From Reclinomonas americana ATCC 50394 (taxonomy: Eukaryota; Jakobida; Jakobea; Jakobida): a stretch of 64,000 nt of DNA. Positions within the stretch are counted from its first letter, which is position 1; every line of letters starts with the position of its first letter. Position numbers and translations under genes: made by a program. A model generated the notes under the pieces. The model saw nothing but the letters and a program-made list of their open reading frames with translations. It had not been told where the DNA came from and did not search any database. Positions 1 through 14,726 of this stretch are shown here, piece after piece. The DNA is taken from contig PS015061.1 in the NCBI GenBank assembly GCA_048213135.1, forward strand, positions 345,471 to 409,470, written 5' to 3'.

Positions 1-1464
1 GCACCAAAGACACCGCTGGTGCCGAGGGTTCGTTGTCTCGATGTGCTTGTGTATTTTCATTCTTGTCTCTTCATCACGGTCGGCTAAATTGTGCTGTGTT
101 GCGCAGGTGGACGAGTATCCGGCGGACATGCTCAGTGACATCTTGGCTGCCGTGCAAAAGCCGGATCCACGACCACTCACACTGGTGCTCATCGCCAAGC
201 TAATGATGGAGCTCGTGTTTGTCAACGGTCAACCAAGCTGTCTTCGCGAGGAGCACACGGCGCGCTTGAAGGTGTGTGGAGTTGGTGCTTTCCCCTCGCA
301 CTGCATCCGCTGACGCTGAATTTCGCCACCTCAGCAAATATCGTATGCGTACGGTGAGCGCATTCTGCGATTCCTCGACTCGGACTACCAGGACTGCATG
401 TCGGACTTGTTCGAGGTTGAGTATCAGGCGTACGAGACGAGTTGCGTCAGATTGCAATGCGCTGTTAATATGTACTGCTGCGTAGTTACTCATGCAATGG
501 TACTACAGTATGGGGAGCACGGCTAGACACGCTGTCGCACAGTCTGCTGCTGATTGCCACCACGGAGACGCGTGATATTGATAGTACCGGTGCGCCGTGT
601 TGATGATGCTGTCGCTGTCATCTGTGTTTCAATTCTGACGTTCCTTCCTGGCTGGTACGATAGATTTCTGGAAGAGGCAACCACTATCGCAGATTGACGA
701 GATGAAGCATGCATGGGCGGTTCGTGCTTCTTTGTGTTATGCTGCATTTTCCCCTGCTGTTTGTTACTCACTCGTTGGTGATCTGATGACGTTGCAGAAT
801 TACTTCACAATCCGCAAGCTCATGTTCGCGTTGGACAACAAGACCGATGAGATGCTGTCGAATCCGTACTTTGACGCGAGCCTCGGTGCGCGTGTGGGGA
901 CGGAGACTCAAGGTTCGAACCCTCTTGTCAGTACATGCGATGTGTCTTGACCACAACAGTCGCGCTCACGGGCCGTCGTATTGCAGCCGGCTCGAATCCA
1001 ATCACGTGCTCGGTGTGGATTAACAACAGGCAATTTAGGATGTACATAGACATTGAGGGCGACGTGATACTGGCGCTGCAGCCACATCCCACTCGGTTAC
1101 GGATAGGTCGCATCGAGGCCGCCACGCTGTGCTCCAAGCTGCAGGTACTGCACTCATGCAGCAGCGTCCCAGGCTTTTTTTGTGTGATGAAGACGCTTAC
1201 GTGTGCATTTCCTTGCAGATGGCGATTGACCGCAAAAATGCCAAGACGTTCCGCGTCTTCGAGGTGTTCCCGATGGGGCCTCGCGTGTTCGACTTTACTC
1301 TCCGATTCGAGTCGGTGGAGCTCTCAAGACGAGCCTACGAGGCGCTCCATTCGGCGGTGGTGTCGGCGCGTGCACGGAAACGCGAGTTTGTGGCGCGCAT
1401 GATTGCGGAGGCAGCTGGTGTGCCGGTGGAATCAGCGACAGAGTCGCCGGCTGAATCAACGTGA
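1..1464 (+). CDS. CLEC16A/Ema (gop-1) family protein, 3' part
   Basis: Partial gene: the 5' part lies left of the window. CLEC16A/Ema proteins act at endosomes and lysosomes in autophagy and mitophagy. Supported exons are about 107-271 (helical segment that aligns with the region before the family's acidic FEDEY-like motif), a piece near 334-420 containing DLFEVEY, about 800-908, about 951-1143 (VWINNRQFRMYIDIEGD, matching the family's beta-rich C-terminal part), and 1219-1464. The last exon ends in a basic helix (RARKREFVARMIAEAAGVP) that corresponds to the family's RRMKMQRIAALLDLP-like segment. Introns end in GCAG or CAG. Exon limits between 270 and 800 are uncertain. The order of four separate matching segments makes the family call fairly secure; a generic FPL/CLEC16A relative is the only alternative. 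Confidence 0.8.
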
Positions 1465-1700
1465 TGGGTGTGGAAACTCGAGAGAGGGAGTGAGAACAAT
1501 TTTGACTGTCGCGTTAAGGGTGCTTCAAGTGTGTGCGTACCAAGTGCTTTGTTCCTTGTGTGTGTGTGTGCGTGTGTGCGTGGTGACACTTGCGGTTCTG
1601 GTTCCTGAACAATTTTTCCTCGCTGTTGGTGTGTTTCGGTGCTCTATTCCTCTCTCGTCTAGTCGGATATGTGGTGTTGCGAAATGTGTGTGTGCGTGTC

Positions 1701-1706
1701 AATAAA
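1701..1706 (+). terminator. Polyadenylation signal AATAAA
   Basis: AATAAA lies about 240 bp after the stop of the CLEC16A-like gene, inside a GT-rich 3' region. The convergent unknown gene on the minus strand ends only about 80 bp further on. Position and composition fit a eukaryotic poly(A) signal; no transcript evidence is available. Confidence 0.5.
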
Positions 1707-1786
1707 AAGACAACTAATGTGGTACAACAACAATGCGGCGAAGCTAATTTGGTGTTCTTCATTTTTCGTATTGTGTAGTTTCCTGG

Positions 1787-6696
<4,910 letters not shown>

Positions 6697-6747
6697 TGCA
6701 GCGGAATCCACGCACACAACGCTGACTTGCGGAGAGAGCGGAGAGCA
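6697..6747. promoter_or_regulatory. Short divergent promoter region
   Basis: Only about 51 bp separate the outermost start codon of the minus-strand helical protein gene from the OSTC start codon. Both genes must share upstream sequence here or place promoter elements inside transcribed DNA. I see no TATA box. If the internal start at 6651 is used instead, the spacer is 97 bp. Confidence 0.4.
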
Positions 6748-7697
6748 ATGTTTGATCCACTGGAGTATGGGCTGCGACTGCTGACGACGCGCGTTGTGTC
6801 GTGTCCTCGCGTGGAACTCAATGCACCGCGTGTGTGGATTCCAAGTCGCACTGCCATCTTCTTCCTCGTCTTTGCATCGTTGCGCGCATATGCACACACT
6901 GGCAGCACACACACACACACACAGACAGTGCACAAGCATGCGTGCGTGCGTGTGTGTCACACGCACACACATGGCCATGACTCACTCTCTTCTCTCTCTC
7001 TCACGCACGCGCAGCTACTTTCTTGTAATGTCGGGTGTGTCGTATGACATCATCAATGGGCCACCGGTGATTGGCGGTGAGCCGGATCCCAACAATCCGG
7101 GGCGAACGCGACCGGTCGCCTTCATGCGCTATCGTATCAATGGACAGTACGTCATTGAGGGACTTGTGTCGGGATTCATGATCTTCCTCGGTGGTGCGTG
7201 TGGCACTTGCTGTTGTTGTTCAAGGAGTGCACGCTGCTCATCGGTTGGCCTCGTTAGCTGTCGGTTTGATGCTTCTCGACCGGGCAAATAACATGTATTA
7301 CACGCCGTCGCTGGCGGAACTGAAGCGAGCGGCGCCTTCGTCGTCGTCGGGTTCGTCGGGTGGATCGGCGGCGGCCTTGTCGGCAGCGGTGGCCGCGAGT
7401 TCGTCGTCGAGTGCACGCGAAGGGCGCACGTTGTTCTGGGCGCAATTGGGAATCGGAGCGGCGTTGCTGGCCATTGGCTTCTTTGTGTTGCGTTTGGCTA
7501 CTGGCCGGGGGGCGATATGTGTGTACATGTGAGCTGACATATATTGCGCAGGGTGATTTCGTTCATGTTCCTGAAGGTGCCGGGTGAGTCAAATCTTCCT
7601 GTTGCTCTCTTGACGTGCGATGGAGCGTCGACAGCTAACCTTGCGCGCGTGTAAATGTGTGTGTCCACCCGCAGGCTACATGGCTCTCATGCGATAA
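6748..7697 (+). CDS. OSTC: Oligosaccharyltransferase complex subunit OSTC
   Basis: OSTC is a small ER membrane subunit of the oligosaccharyltransferase that links the complex to the translocon for co-translational N-glycosylation. Exons: 6748-6878, 7015-7193, 7258 to about 7529, 7552-7583 and 7675-7697. Splicing restores the first membrane segment with the join FAS|YFLVMSGVSYDIINGPP, then the hallmark RPVAFMRYRINGQYVIEG, a second membrane segment ending in LLDRAN, a Ser/Ala-rich insertion (about 7320-7420) absent from animal OSTC, a third membrane segment, and the C-terminal FLKVPGYMALMR (animal form MRMKLPGYLMG). The start matches the family's N-terminus in spacing. The intron near 7530 may be only 23 nt. 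Call secure. Confidence 0.95.
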
Positions 7698-8289
7698 TGC
7701 GATGCCAGAGGGAGATTAGCCCACCGGCGAAACAAGAAGAGACTGTTCACAATGTATACCGTCAAAGAGATCCTGGGATCGTGGCGGAGAATTGTGCGGG
7801 AGCGCGACGTGCAAGCCTGACAGTGTGGGAGAGCTTTGGCATACGCAGCGGGATTTGCAGCGATGCTTGATTGTGTACGGGTGGGTCCGAACCACAGCTT
7901 TCGAGATGTGGTGTTACTGTAGACATCTCCGTTTGTCGTTGCGGAGAATGCGTGCAGGCCCGAGTCGCGTGCAGAATGCACGCGTTGCCAGTCACGAGCC
8001 GAGTGCACGCTGTGATCCCGAACTGCAACTGCATGTGCCTGTTCACGATTTACTGGAAAACTTTCGTCGTTTCAATTGCGAATGCATACAAAAGCGCCCG
8101 CAGCTCGCAACCAGCCAGCCCTTCCCCGCTTCCGCACACGCATACACGGCTTGAAGTAGTAGCCTCCCACTACGTACATACCGGTACCGACAACGGGGAG
8201 CAGAGACGGCAAAAGGCGTTGCACCGACTGACCGAACGCGAAAAACCGGTAACTGACTGCCTACAGTGATAGTGATTGACAGCAATACG
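7698..8289. other. Intergenic stretch without recognisable gene
   Basis: About 590 bp between the OSTC stop and the next gene's start. Only short, overlapping open frames occur on either strand and none has domain-like character. Part of it must be the OSTC 3' UTR and the promoter of the coiled-coil gene. I found no AATAAA and no RNA gene that I could support. Confidence 0.5.
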
Positions 8290-9416
8290 ATGAGCGGCAA
8301 GGTACCGCCCGCTCTTTACGCTCTCTCTCCCACACTCGCCCCCTCTCACACTCGCTCCCTCCCCACTCGTGTCTCTCTCTGTGCGTGTGTGCGTGGAAAA
8401 AAACAGCAAGCAGCATCTGGTGGCGGCTCCCCGGCAATGGTGTTTGCAAGTGTGGCCTCGTCAGAGGCATGGAAGCAAGTTGCGTGGGGGCACACACACA
8501 CACACACAGCAAGACACGCACACACGCACACACACGCATGCACACTGATTGACTGATGATGATGACGCCGAGCCGTTGTCGGTAGTTGTTGTGCCATGGC
8601 GCACACACACACTCTCCACGCACACTCTTATCTCTCCTCTGTGCTCACATATCCTCCGCGCGCGCACTCTCTGCCCTGCACACACGCGCATGCACACTCT
8701 CCACTCACATGATGACGCGTGCCTTTTTATTGATCACTCATTCACTCTCTCATTTAAACAGCGCGTGGTGGCTGAAGACCGTGCGATGTTGACCTTCATG
8801 CGTGAGCAACGAGCGCAACACGGCAACGCACGACACATTTTGCCGCACATTTACTCGGAGGACGGACCACCACCAGAGGCTCCCAAGCTCTCGTTTCGTC
8901 TCTCCACACACATTCACGCTCACTCCCTCTTTGCTGCTCACACACACACGCATGCACACAGTCGTACCTTTGGTGGACCTGGAGCGCACACGGGCCTGCA
9001 GGCGGCACACCAACCGCGGCCATACACGCCCGGAAGCCTCTCTGTGGCCAGGTACATTTTCCACTCTCACGTCACGTTTCCGCGTTGCTCATGTGTGTGA
9101 CAGCTCGCGACCGGGAACTGCCATGTCGGAGGCCTCGTATGCCTCGTCGGCTTCGTCGGTATCACGAGCGTCGCATGGATCGCGCGCCAGCTCCATGTAC
9201 TCGTCGGCCTCGAAGGTCGATGCGCTGAAGGAGCAGCTGGAAAAGGTCCGTGTGCTCTGTTCTCGCTCTTTGCAGTGTGTGCGTGAGACTGATGGGCGTG
9301 ACGCACAGGAGCGTGAAGAGAAGGAGCGACTGAGACGCGAGGTGGAAGAGCTGCGCTCACGGCTGTCGTCGTCGCACGGCGAGAGCAGCCCGAAGAGCTC
9401 GTCGGCCACCAAATAA
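8290..9416 (+). CDS. Small Ser-rich coiled-coil protein, unknown
   Basis: Six conceptual exons (8290-8301, 8407-8478, 8762-8892, 8962-9051, 9104-9245, 9309-9416) sum to 555 nt, giving 184 residues with every phase matching. The product starts MSGKQAASGGG, has a conserved-looking block (SEAWKQRVVAEDRAMLTFM, then HILPHIYSEDGPPPEAP), a Gly/Pro/Ser-rich middle and a C-terminal coiled coil (VDALKEQLEK, then REEKERLRREVEELRSRL). The ending is Ser/Lys-rich. Introns are rich in CA/TC repeats. The composition recalls small cytoskeletal or ciliary proteins, but I recognise no family. Confidence 0.65.
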
Positions 9417-9626
9417 CTCCCCCCCCCTCCTTGCAAGCCAGCCAGCAAACGAGTTGCTTCTCTCTCTCTCCTTCTCTGTTTTGTCGCCGGCCTGTCCCCC
9501 CTCATGGCCCGCAAGAAAAGTCTCCCGCGAATCAACAAAATGTACCACCACCCCCGTCCTTGACAATGCATGTGTGATTGGTTTGGAAAATTCATCAAAC
9601 GCCCGTTTTTTTCTTTGTTGTCGTCA

Positions 9627-12600
9627 ATGTCGGCGCCCAGATCGTCGCGCGGGCCACCCAGTCGTGTGCCTGGAGGCATGGCGCCACTAGCCGCCACGCG
9701 AGCAGGCAATGGCGGTGGCAGCAGCAGCGGCAGTGCCAATAGCAGTGCTCGCCGTCGAAACTATGGAGGCATGAGCTCGGCTGCGGCCTCCTCCGGCAAC
9801 GCAGCCGCTGCCATGGCAGTGTCGGCGCGCACTGGCGGTGGTGGCAGCAGTAACGCAGAGAGTGGCTCGTCGGCTGCGTCCTCAGACATGGCATTCCTCG
9901 ATGGGTTTGATGGGTCGAGCAAGATCGTGCTGGAGATGGATCTCGTGCAGCACATGGGACTGCCGTCGGTGCAGCAGCAGGGCATGCTGTTGCTGACCAA
10001 TGCCGGTGGTTCGGCGGCGGCGACGGCGAGCAGCATCTCACGTGCGAGTGCCGGCGATGCGGGTGGCAGTGGGCGATCGTCGGCATCGGCGGGAGCAGCA
10101 GCCGATGATTCGTTGTCGACTGGTGGGGAGAGTGTGTCGACGGGAGCGCCAAGCACGGCGGTGCAGAAGGCAGCATCGGCTGCCGCGTCCACGATGATGA
10201 TGTTGGGAGCGTCGGCCACCACGCAGGTGCCGCAGTTCACGTGTTTCACGTTGATGCGCGATCGCAATGGATTGCTGGCCGGTCGAGGTCTGTCTGTCTG
10301 TCTCTTTCTCCTCCTCTTCCTTGTTTTCGATGGCTGCATTCACACGTCGTCTGGGCTGGTGCAGACGACGGTTCTCTGTGTCTCTATCGCTTCTCGCTCG
10401 ATCGCTCGACTCGTGTGCGCGGCCCCGATCGCATCATGGAGGGTCACTTGGGTGCCATTCGCTGCGTGTTCTACGACTCGTCACAGGGATTGGCCTTTAC
10501 CGGCAGTGTGGATCGCACCATCAAGGGTCAGCTTCATGTTTGTTGCAGTCAGCACGAATGTCGATGGACTCACCCGTGTGTTGGCAGTGTGGGATCCATG
10601 GTGTCGTGATAGCATGCCGCCCGTGGTGCAAAGCATGGTTGGCCACGAGCACACCGTCACTGGTGTGTCACAGCACGGCGACGTGCTGGTGTCGTGCTCC
10701 ATGGACGGAGCGGTGATGGCTTGGCGCACCGATTACCAAAGTCGCTCGTTCATGTCGTACCCGTTCTACGCACCGTGGTTGATTGTCAAGAAGCCGTGTT
10801 CGTTGCGTAAACAGCATACTCTTCTCACCTAACATGTCCCTCAACTCATCGTCCTCTCCTGTACTCAATGCACACACAGTGTGTGGGTGGACTGTCTGAG
10901 TGCGGCATCCAACCCGTCTGTCGGCGAGGCCACCGATGTGACGGTGGGCGACGGCTCCGGCACACTGTGGATGTTCAAGTCAGACACCCCGGATGGACTC
11001 ATTGTGGAGGACATTACTGTGTGCCGGAAACTCACCAACGTGCATCGCCTGAGCGTGATCGAGTTGATGCATCTGGAACGGGAAAACCTGCTGTTCAGCA
11101 TTGGGTCGGATTACGCCAGTTGTGTTCGTGTTTATGACTCTTATCGCTGAAGGACTGCATGCTCACTCTCTGTGTGTGCACAGTGAAAGCTTTCGATCTG
11201 ACCACCGGCACCATGTACACCTCGGTGGACAACAAGCGCGGTTGCAAGTACACCTCGATGGCGTGGAATGAGCAGGAGCAGGTTGCGCTCGCTCTCGCTC
11301 GCTCGCTGCATGTTTCTCTCACACGAGCACTTACGCAGCCAGCACACGCAGGAGGTGTTTCTGGTCGACGAGCTGGGGTACTTGGAAGTGTGGAGCTATC
11401 GTGCCAGTGCAGTGCGCAGTGTGATGCAAATCGCCCATGTGCCTCTGCTTAAGGTGGCCTTCAATCAGCACTCGCAGATGCTCACCGTCATGACAGCGAC
11501 CTCCATCAAGGTGTGATACTTGCACACACATCGACGATTCGATGTGTGTGGGGCGCGACTGACTGGTTTGTTTGCAGAGCTACGTGGTGCTCGACAGAAT
11601 ACCATTCCAGGAATTCACGCAACACGGCGACGCGGTGATTGGCGTACACGGATATCATGCGGGCGACGAGGATCACATTATCACCGTGTCATACGACAAC
11701 AAGATGGTGGCGTGGGTGATGGGATCGCAGCGCCTCATCCATCTGGGAGTTGCGTCAGTCGACGACCATTCACTCCACACAATTTTGCTGACACACACGT
11801 GCACGCCTCGCAGATCACTGAGGAGCGAGAGAGTGAGTTGTCCAAGTCCGTGGTGGTGCCCGAGTACGGCGTGCTCGTGGTTGGCCTCGACAGCGGCGCT
11901 GTGCGCGTGTGGAAAATCGATGTCGAGCGGTACGAGACGATGCACGAACATCGGAACACGGTGTCTGCCATGTGTGTGGCCGGCTGTGTGTCGTTCCGCG
12001 GCCGACTGGAACGACGATCGTGTGTGATCACGGGCGACTATGATGGTTTCCTCGGCGCTTGGGATGTACAGTACGATGCCCGCACGCACCCCACCAAGGT
12101 CGGCTGCGATTGTTGCAATGTGTGTTGCCCTGCTTGTTCACATTCCCGTGCACACTACAGATTGGCATCTGGCGTGGCCACAACTCAGAAGTGCTCAGTG
12201 TGGCCTACGCTGACCCGATCACGGCCTACATCTCCGCCGGAAGCGACCGCTGCATTCGATTCTGGGACCCGAAGCGGTTCGACATGCTGGCAGAGATTCG
12301 ACACGCACACGCCCAATCCATCACGTGCATGGCAGTGGACGGCAACTTTCTGTTCACCGCCGGCGAGGACTGTAGCATTGGCGTGTGGGATACCATCAGT
12401 TGCGAGAAGATCAAGTCGTTCGACACGGCACACAGTGGCGAAGTCACCGCCATGGCCATTGTCAAGAGCAGCGGGCATCTCATCTCTTGTGGTCTCGACG
12501 GCTGCCTGCATCTGTGGGATTATGCCACCGGCACGGTGCTCAAGGTGCGTCGCTGGCACGACCTGCAGCAAACAGAACACATCCGTGGCAGCTGCTCACT

Positions 12601-12804
12601 CGACCACCGTGAATGCAGACGGTTCGCGGCGTTGGTTCCAAATTCACCGCCTTTGTCTTTCACGAGGCCACTAACGTGGTCTACGTGGGCACCGCCGACG
12701 GCAAGATCATTCAGTACTCGCTGGCTCTCGACGATTCACCTCCGGCCGATGGCGTGCAGGCGCCACCACCACAACTGCAAGCCGAGGGTGGTGCGTGCGA
12801 TCAC

Positions 12805-12882
<78 letters not shown>

Positions 12883-12979
12883 GACGACGACGACGACGTA
12901 CGTACGTACGTACGACGTACGTACGTACGTACGTACGTACGTACGTACGTACGTACGTACGTACGTACGTACGTACGTA

Positions 12980-13012
<33 letters not shown>

Positions 13013-13319
13013 GTCGCGTCGCGTCGTCGTCNNNNNNNNNNNNNNNNNNNNNNNNNNNNNNNNNNNNNNNNNNNNNNNNNNNNNNNNNNNNNNNNNNNNN
13101 NNNNNNNNNNNNNNNNNNNNNNNNNNNNNNNNNNNNNNNNNNNNNNNNNNNNNNNNNNNNNNNNNNNNNNNNNNNNNNNNNNNNNNNNNNNNNNNNNNNN
13201 NNNNNNNNNNNNNNNNNNNNNNNNNNNNNNNNNNNNNNNNNNNNNNNNNNNNNNNNNNNNNNNNNNNNNNNNNNNNNNNNNNNNNNNNNNNNNNNNNNNN
13301 NNNNNNNNNNNNNNNNNNN

Positions 13320-13359
<40 letters not shown>

Positions 13360-13781
13360 AGCCTATGCCTAACAGCATTCCGTCGACAGCATCGACTCTG
13401 TCGGTTCCCAAGGGTCTCAGCGGCATGTCGTCGTTGGCCAGTTCGGCACGCCCCGGCCTGCACTCGGCAGCATCGTATCGCACGTCGGCGACCTCGTCGG
13501 CACGGCCACACGACACCAGCCTTCGAGAGCTGATTGAGAGTGCCGGCGACAGCGACGATCCCATCACATCCATGCTGATTGCCAAGGCGCACCAACTCAA
13601 CCTCGACACGAACCGAAGCACCAGCAGTGTTGACGCACTGCTGGAGACGACGAACTTCACCAGCGTGCTTCCCGTGCGAGTACCACGCATCCCTGGCCGC
13701 GGCACCATCACCACCCAGCGATCACGAGGGGCGCTGTCGCGCGACAAGCAGGCATCGCCATCGCATCACTCCCTTCGGTAG
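9627..13781 (+). CDS. WD40-repeat protein with two propellers and disordered ends
   Basis: Exons about 9627-10287, 10365-10526, 10588-10801, 10880 to about 11121, 11184-11281, 11352-11510, 11578-11748, 11814-12098, 12161-12544, 12619-12790 and 13390-13781. The first 210 residues are Ser/Ala/Gly-rich. Then come about 14 WD40-like blades with recognisable motifs such as GSVDRTIKVWDP (formed across a splice), SAGSDRCIRFWDP, TAGEDCSIGVWDT and SCGLDGCLHLWDY. The C-terminus is Ser/Arg-rich and disordered. An in-frame ATG 57 bp upstream (9570) is a possible alternative start. The double propeller resembles WDR49/WDR64-type scaffold proteins, but that assignment is a guess. The last intron holds a satellite and gap. 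Confidence 0.75.
12809..13357. repeat. Compound microsatellite with assembly gap, intronic
   Basis: (GA)n at 12809-12879, (GAC)n, (TACG)n to about 12980, (TCG)n and GTCGC units, N from 13032 to 13319, then (GA)n to 13357. It fills the last intron of the WD40 gene, between donor 12791 and acceptor 13389. The motif order is the same as at 2.1-3.1 kb. Confidence 0.9.
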
Positions 13782-13924
13782 CCGTCGTCAACGTCGTATC
13801 ACCACTATGTTAAGAAACAGAAAAAAAGTAACATGGCATGGAACATAGGTATTCGCTCTACACACGTCCGTTGCTTGTAATTGTTGTGCTCCACCAACAG
13901 AGGAAGAAAAACGACCCACTCGCC

Positions 13925-14528
13925 TCACTTGCGCTCCGTGGCGTCGGCGCCAAAGCCTGGAACTGTATCGAGCAGACAGAAATACACACAATGACGTGAG
14001 CACGGCAGCTGCTACCCTTCTCCTTTCGTGCACGCAACTCGGTGGCGTCTCGGTAAAGATGGAGCGGTCTATTGGCAACAGCGAGTCGTCAATCTGCTTG
14101 GCCTCGGTCAGCAGCGCCTCGGGGCCGTACTTTTGCAGCGCCGCCAATGCAGCCATGCGCGCCTTGATGCGTCGCATCTCGGCTGCTCTCAGCGTGTTGT
14201 GCTCTCGTGTGCGGCTCTGTGAGCCGAGGTGCGCCACCTGCGCCGACTTGGCGAATCCTTCGGGTTCCTTCTCGCGCGGGTCCTTCGGCAGCGCATTCTC
14301 GATTGGTGTCAGCTGCGTCTGGATGGCGGCCAGCGCCTGCCCGGCTTTGTCGGGCCCTTTGGCCTTTTTCGCAAAGAAGCGCCCCGCCAGGCGGTAAAGA
14401 CTGCCTGCAGTGTTGCTGCGACACAATCAACACAATCAGATGGCAAATCTGGGAGTGCACAGGCGCACATTCATGCACATACACACACACACACAGAGGC
14501 GTAGGCTTACACGGCGAGAGCAACACAT
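13925..14528 (-). CDS. Small basic protein (139 aa), unknown, possibly mitochondrial
   Basis: Three exons, 14513-14528 (only 16 nt), 14039-14404 and 13925-13962, sum to 420 nt and stay in phase. The product starts MCCSRRSLYRLAGRFFAKKAKG, a basic, hydroxylated, acid-free start that could serve as a mitochondrial presequence. A charged helical middle follows (REHNTLRAAEMRRIKARMAA), and the C-terminus is PGFGADATERK. It lies downstream of the aminotransferase-dehydrogenase gene on the same strand and converges on the WD40 gene. Size and charge resemble small mitochondrial ribosomal or assembly proteins, but I recognise no family. Confidence 0.6.
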
Positions 14529-14726
14529 GATGCGTGCACACAAGGTGGAGTGCGACATGTGCAACAGACGCGCACGCACACACACGCACACGCACACAGA
14601 AGGAAGCACACACATACACACACAGGGGAGCACCATGTGCATGCACAGCAACACACCTCATCACACCACTTCACTGAGGAAGACGGACGACCAGGAAACA
14701 AACTTGGGAGCAGGACTTCATCGTCT

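Noticed and set aside
905-930. GGTTCGAACCC, like a tRNA T-loop/B-box
   Set aside because: It is a short palindrome; no matching acceptor, D or anticodon stems can be drawn on either strand, and it lies in an intron of the CLEC16A-like gene.
12809-12980. Regularly repeated (GA)n/(TACG)n blocks as a CRISPR-like array
   Set aside because: There are no repeat-spacer units; it is simple microsatellite DNA in a eukaryotic intron.
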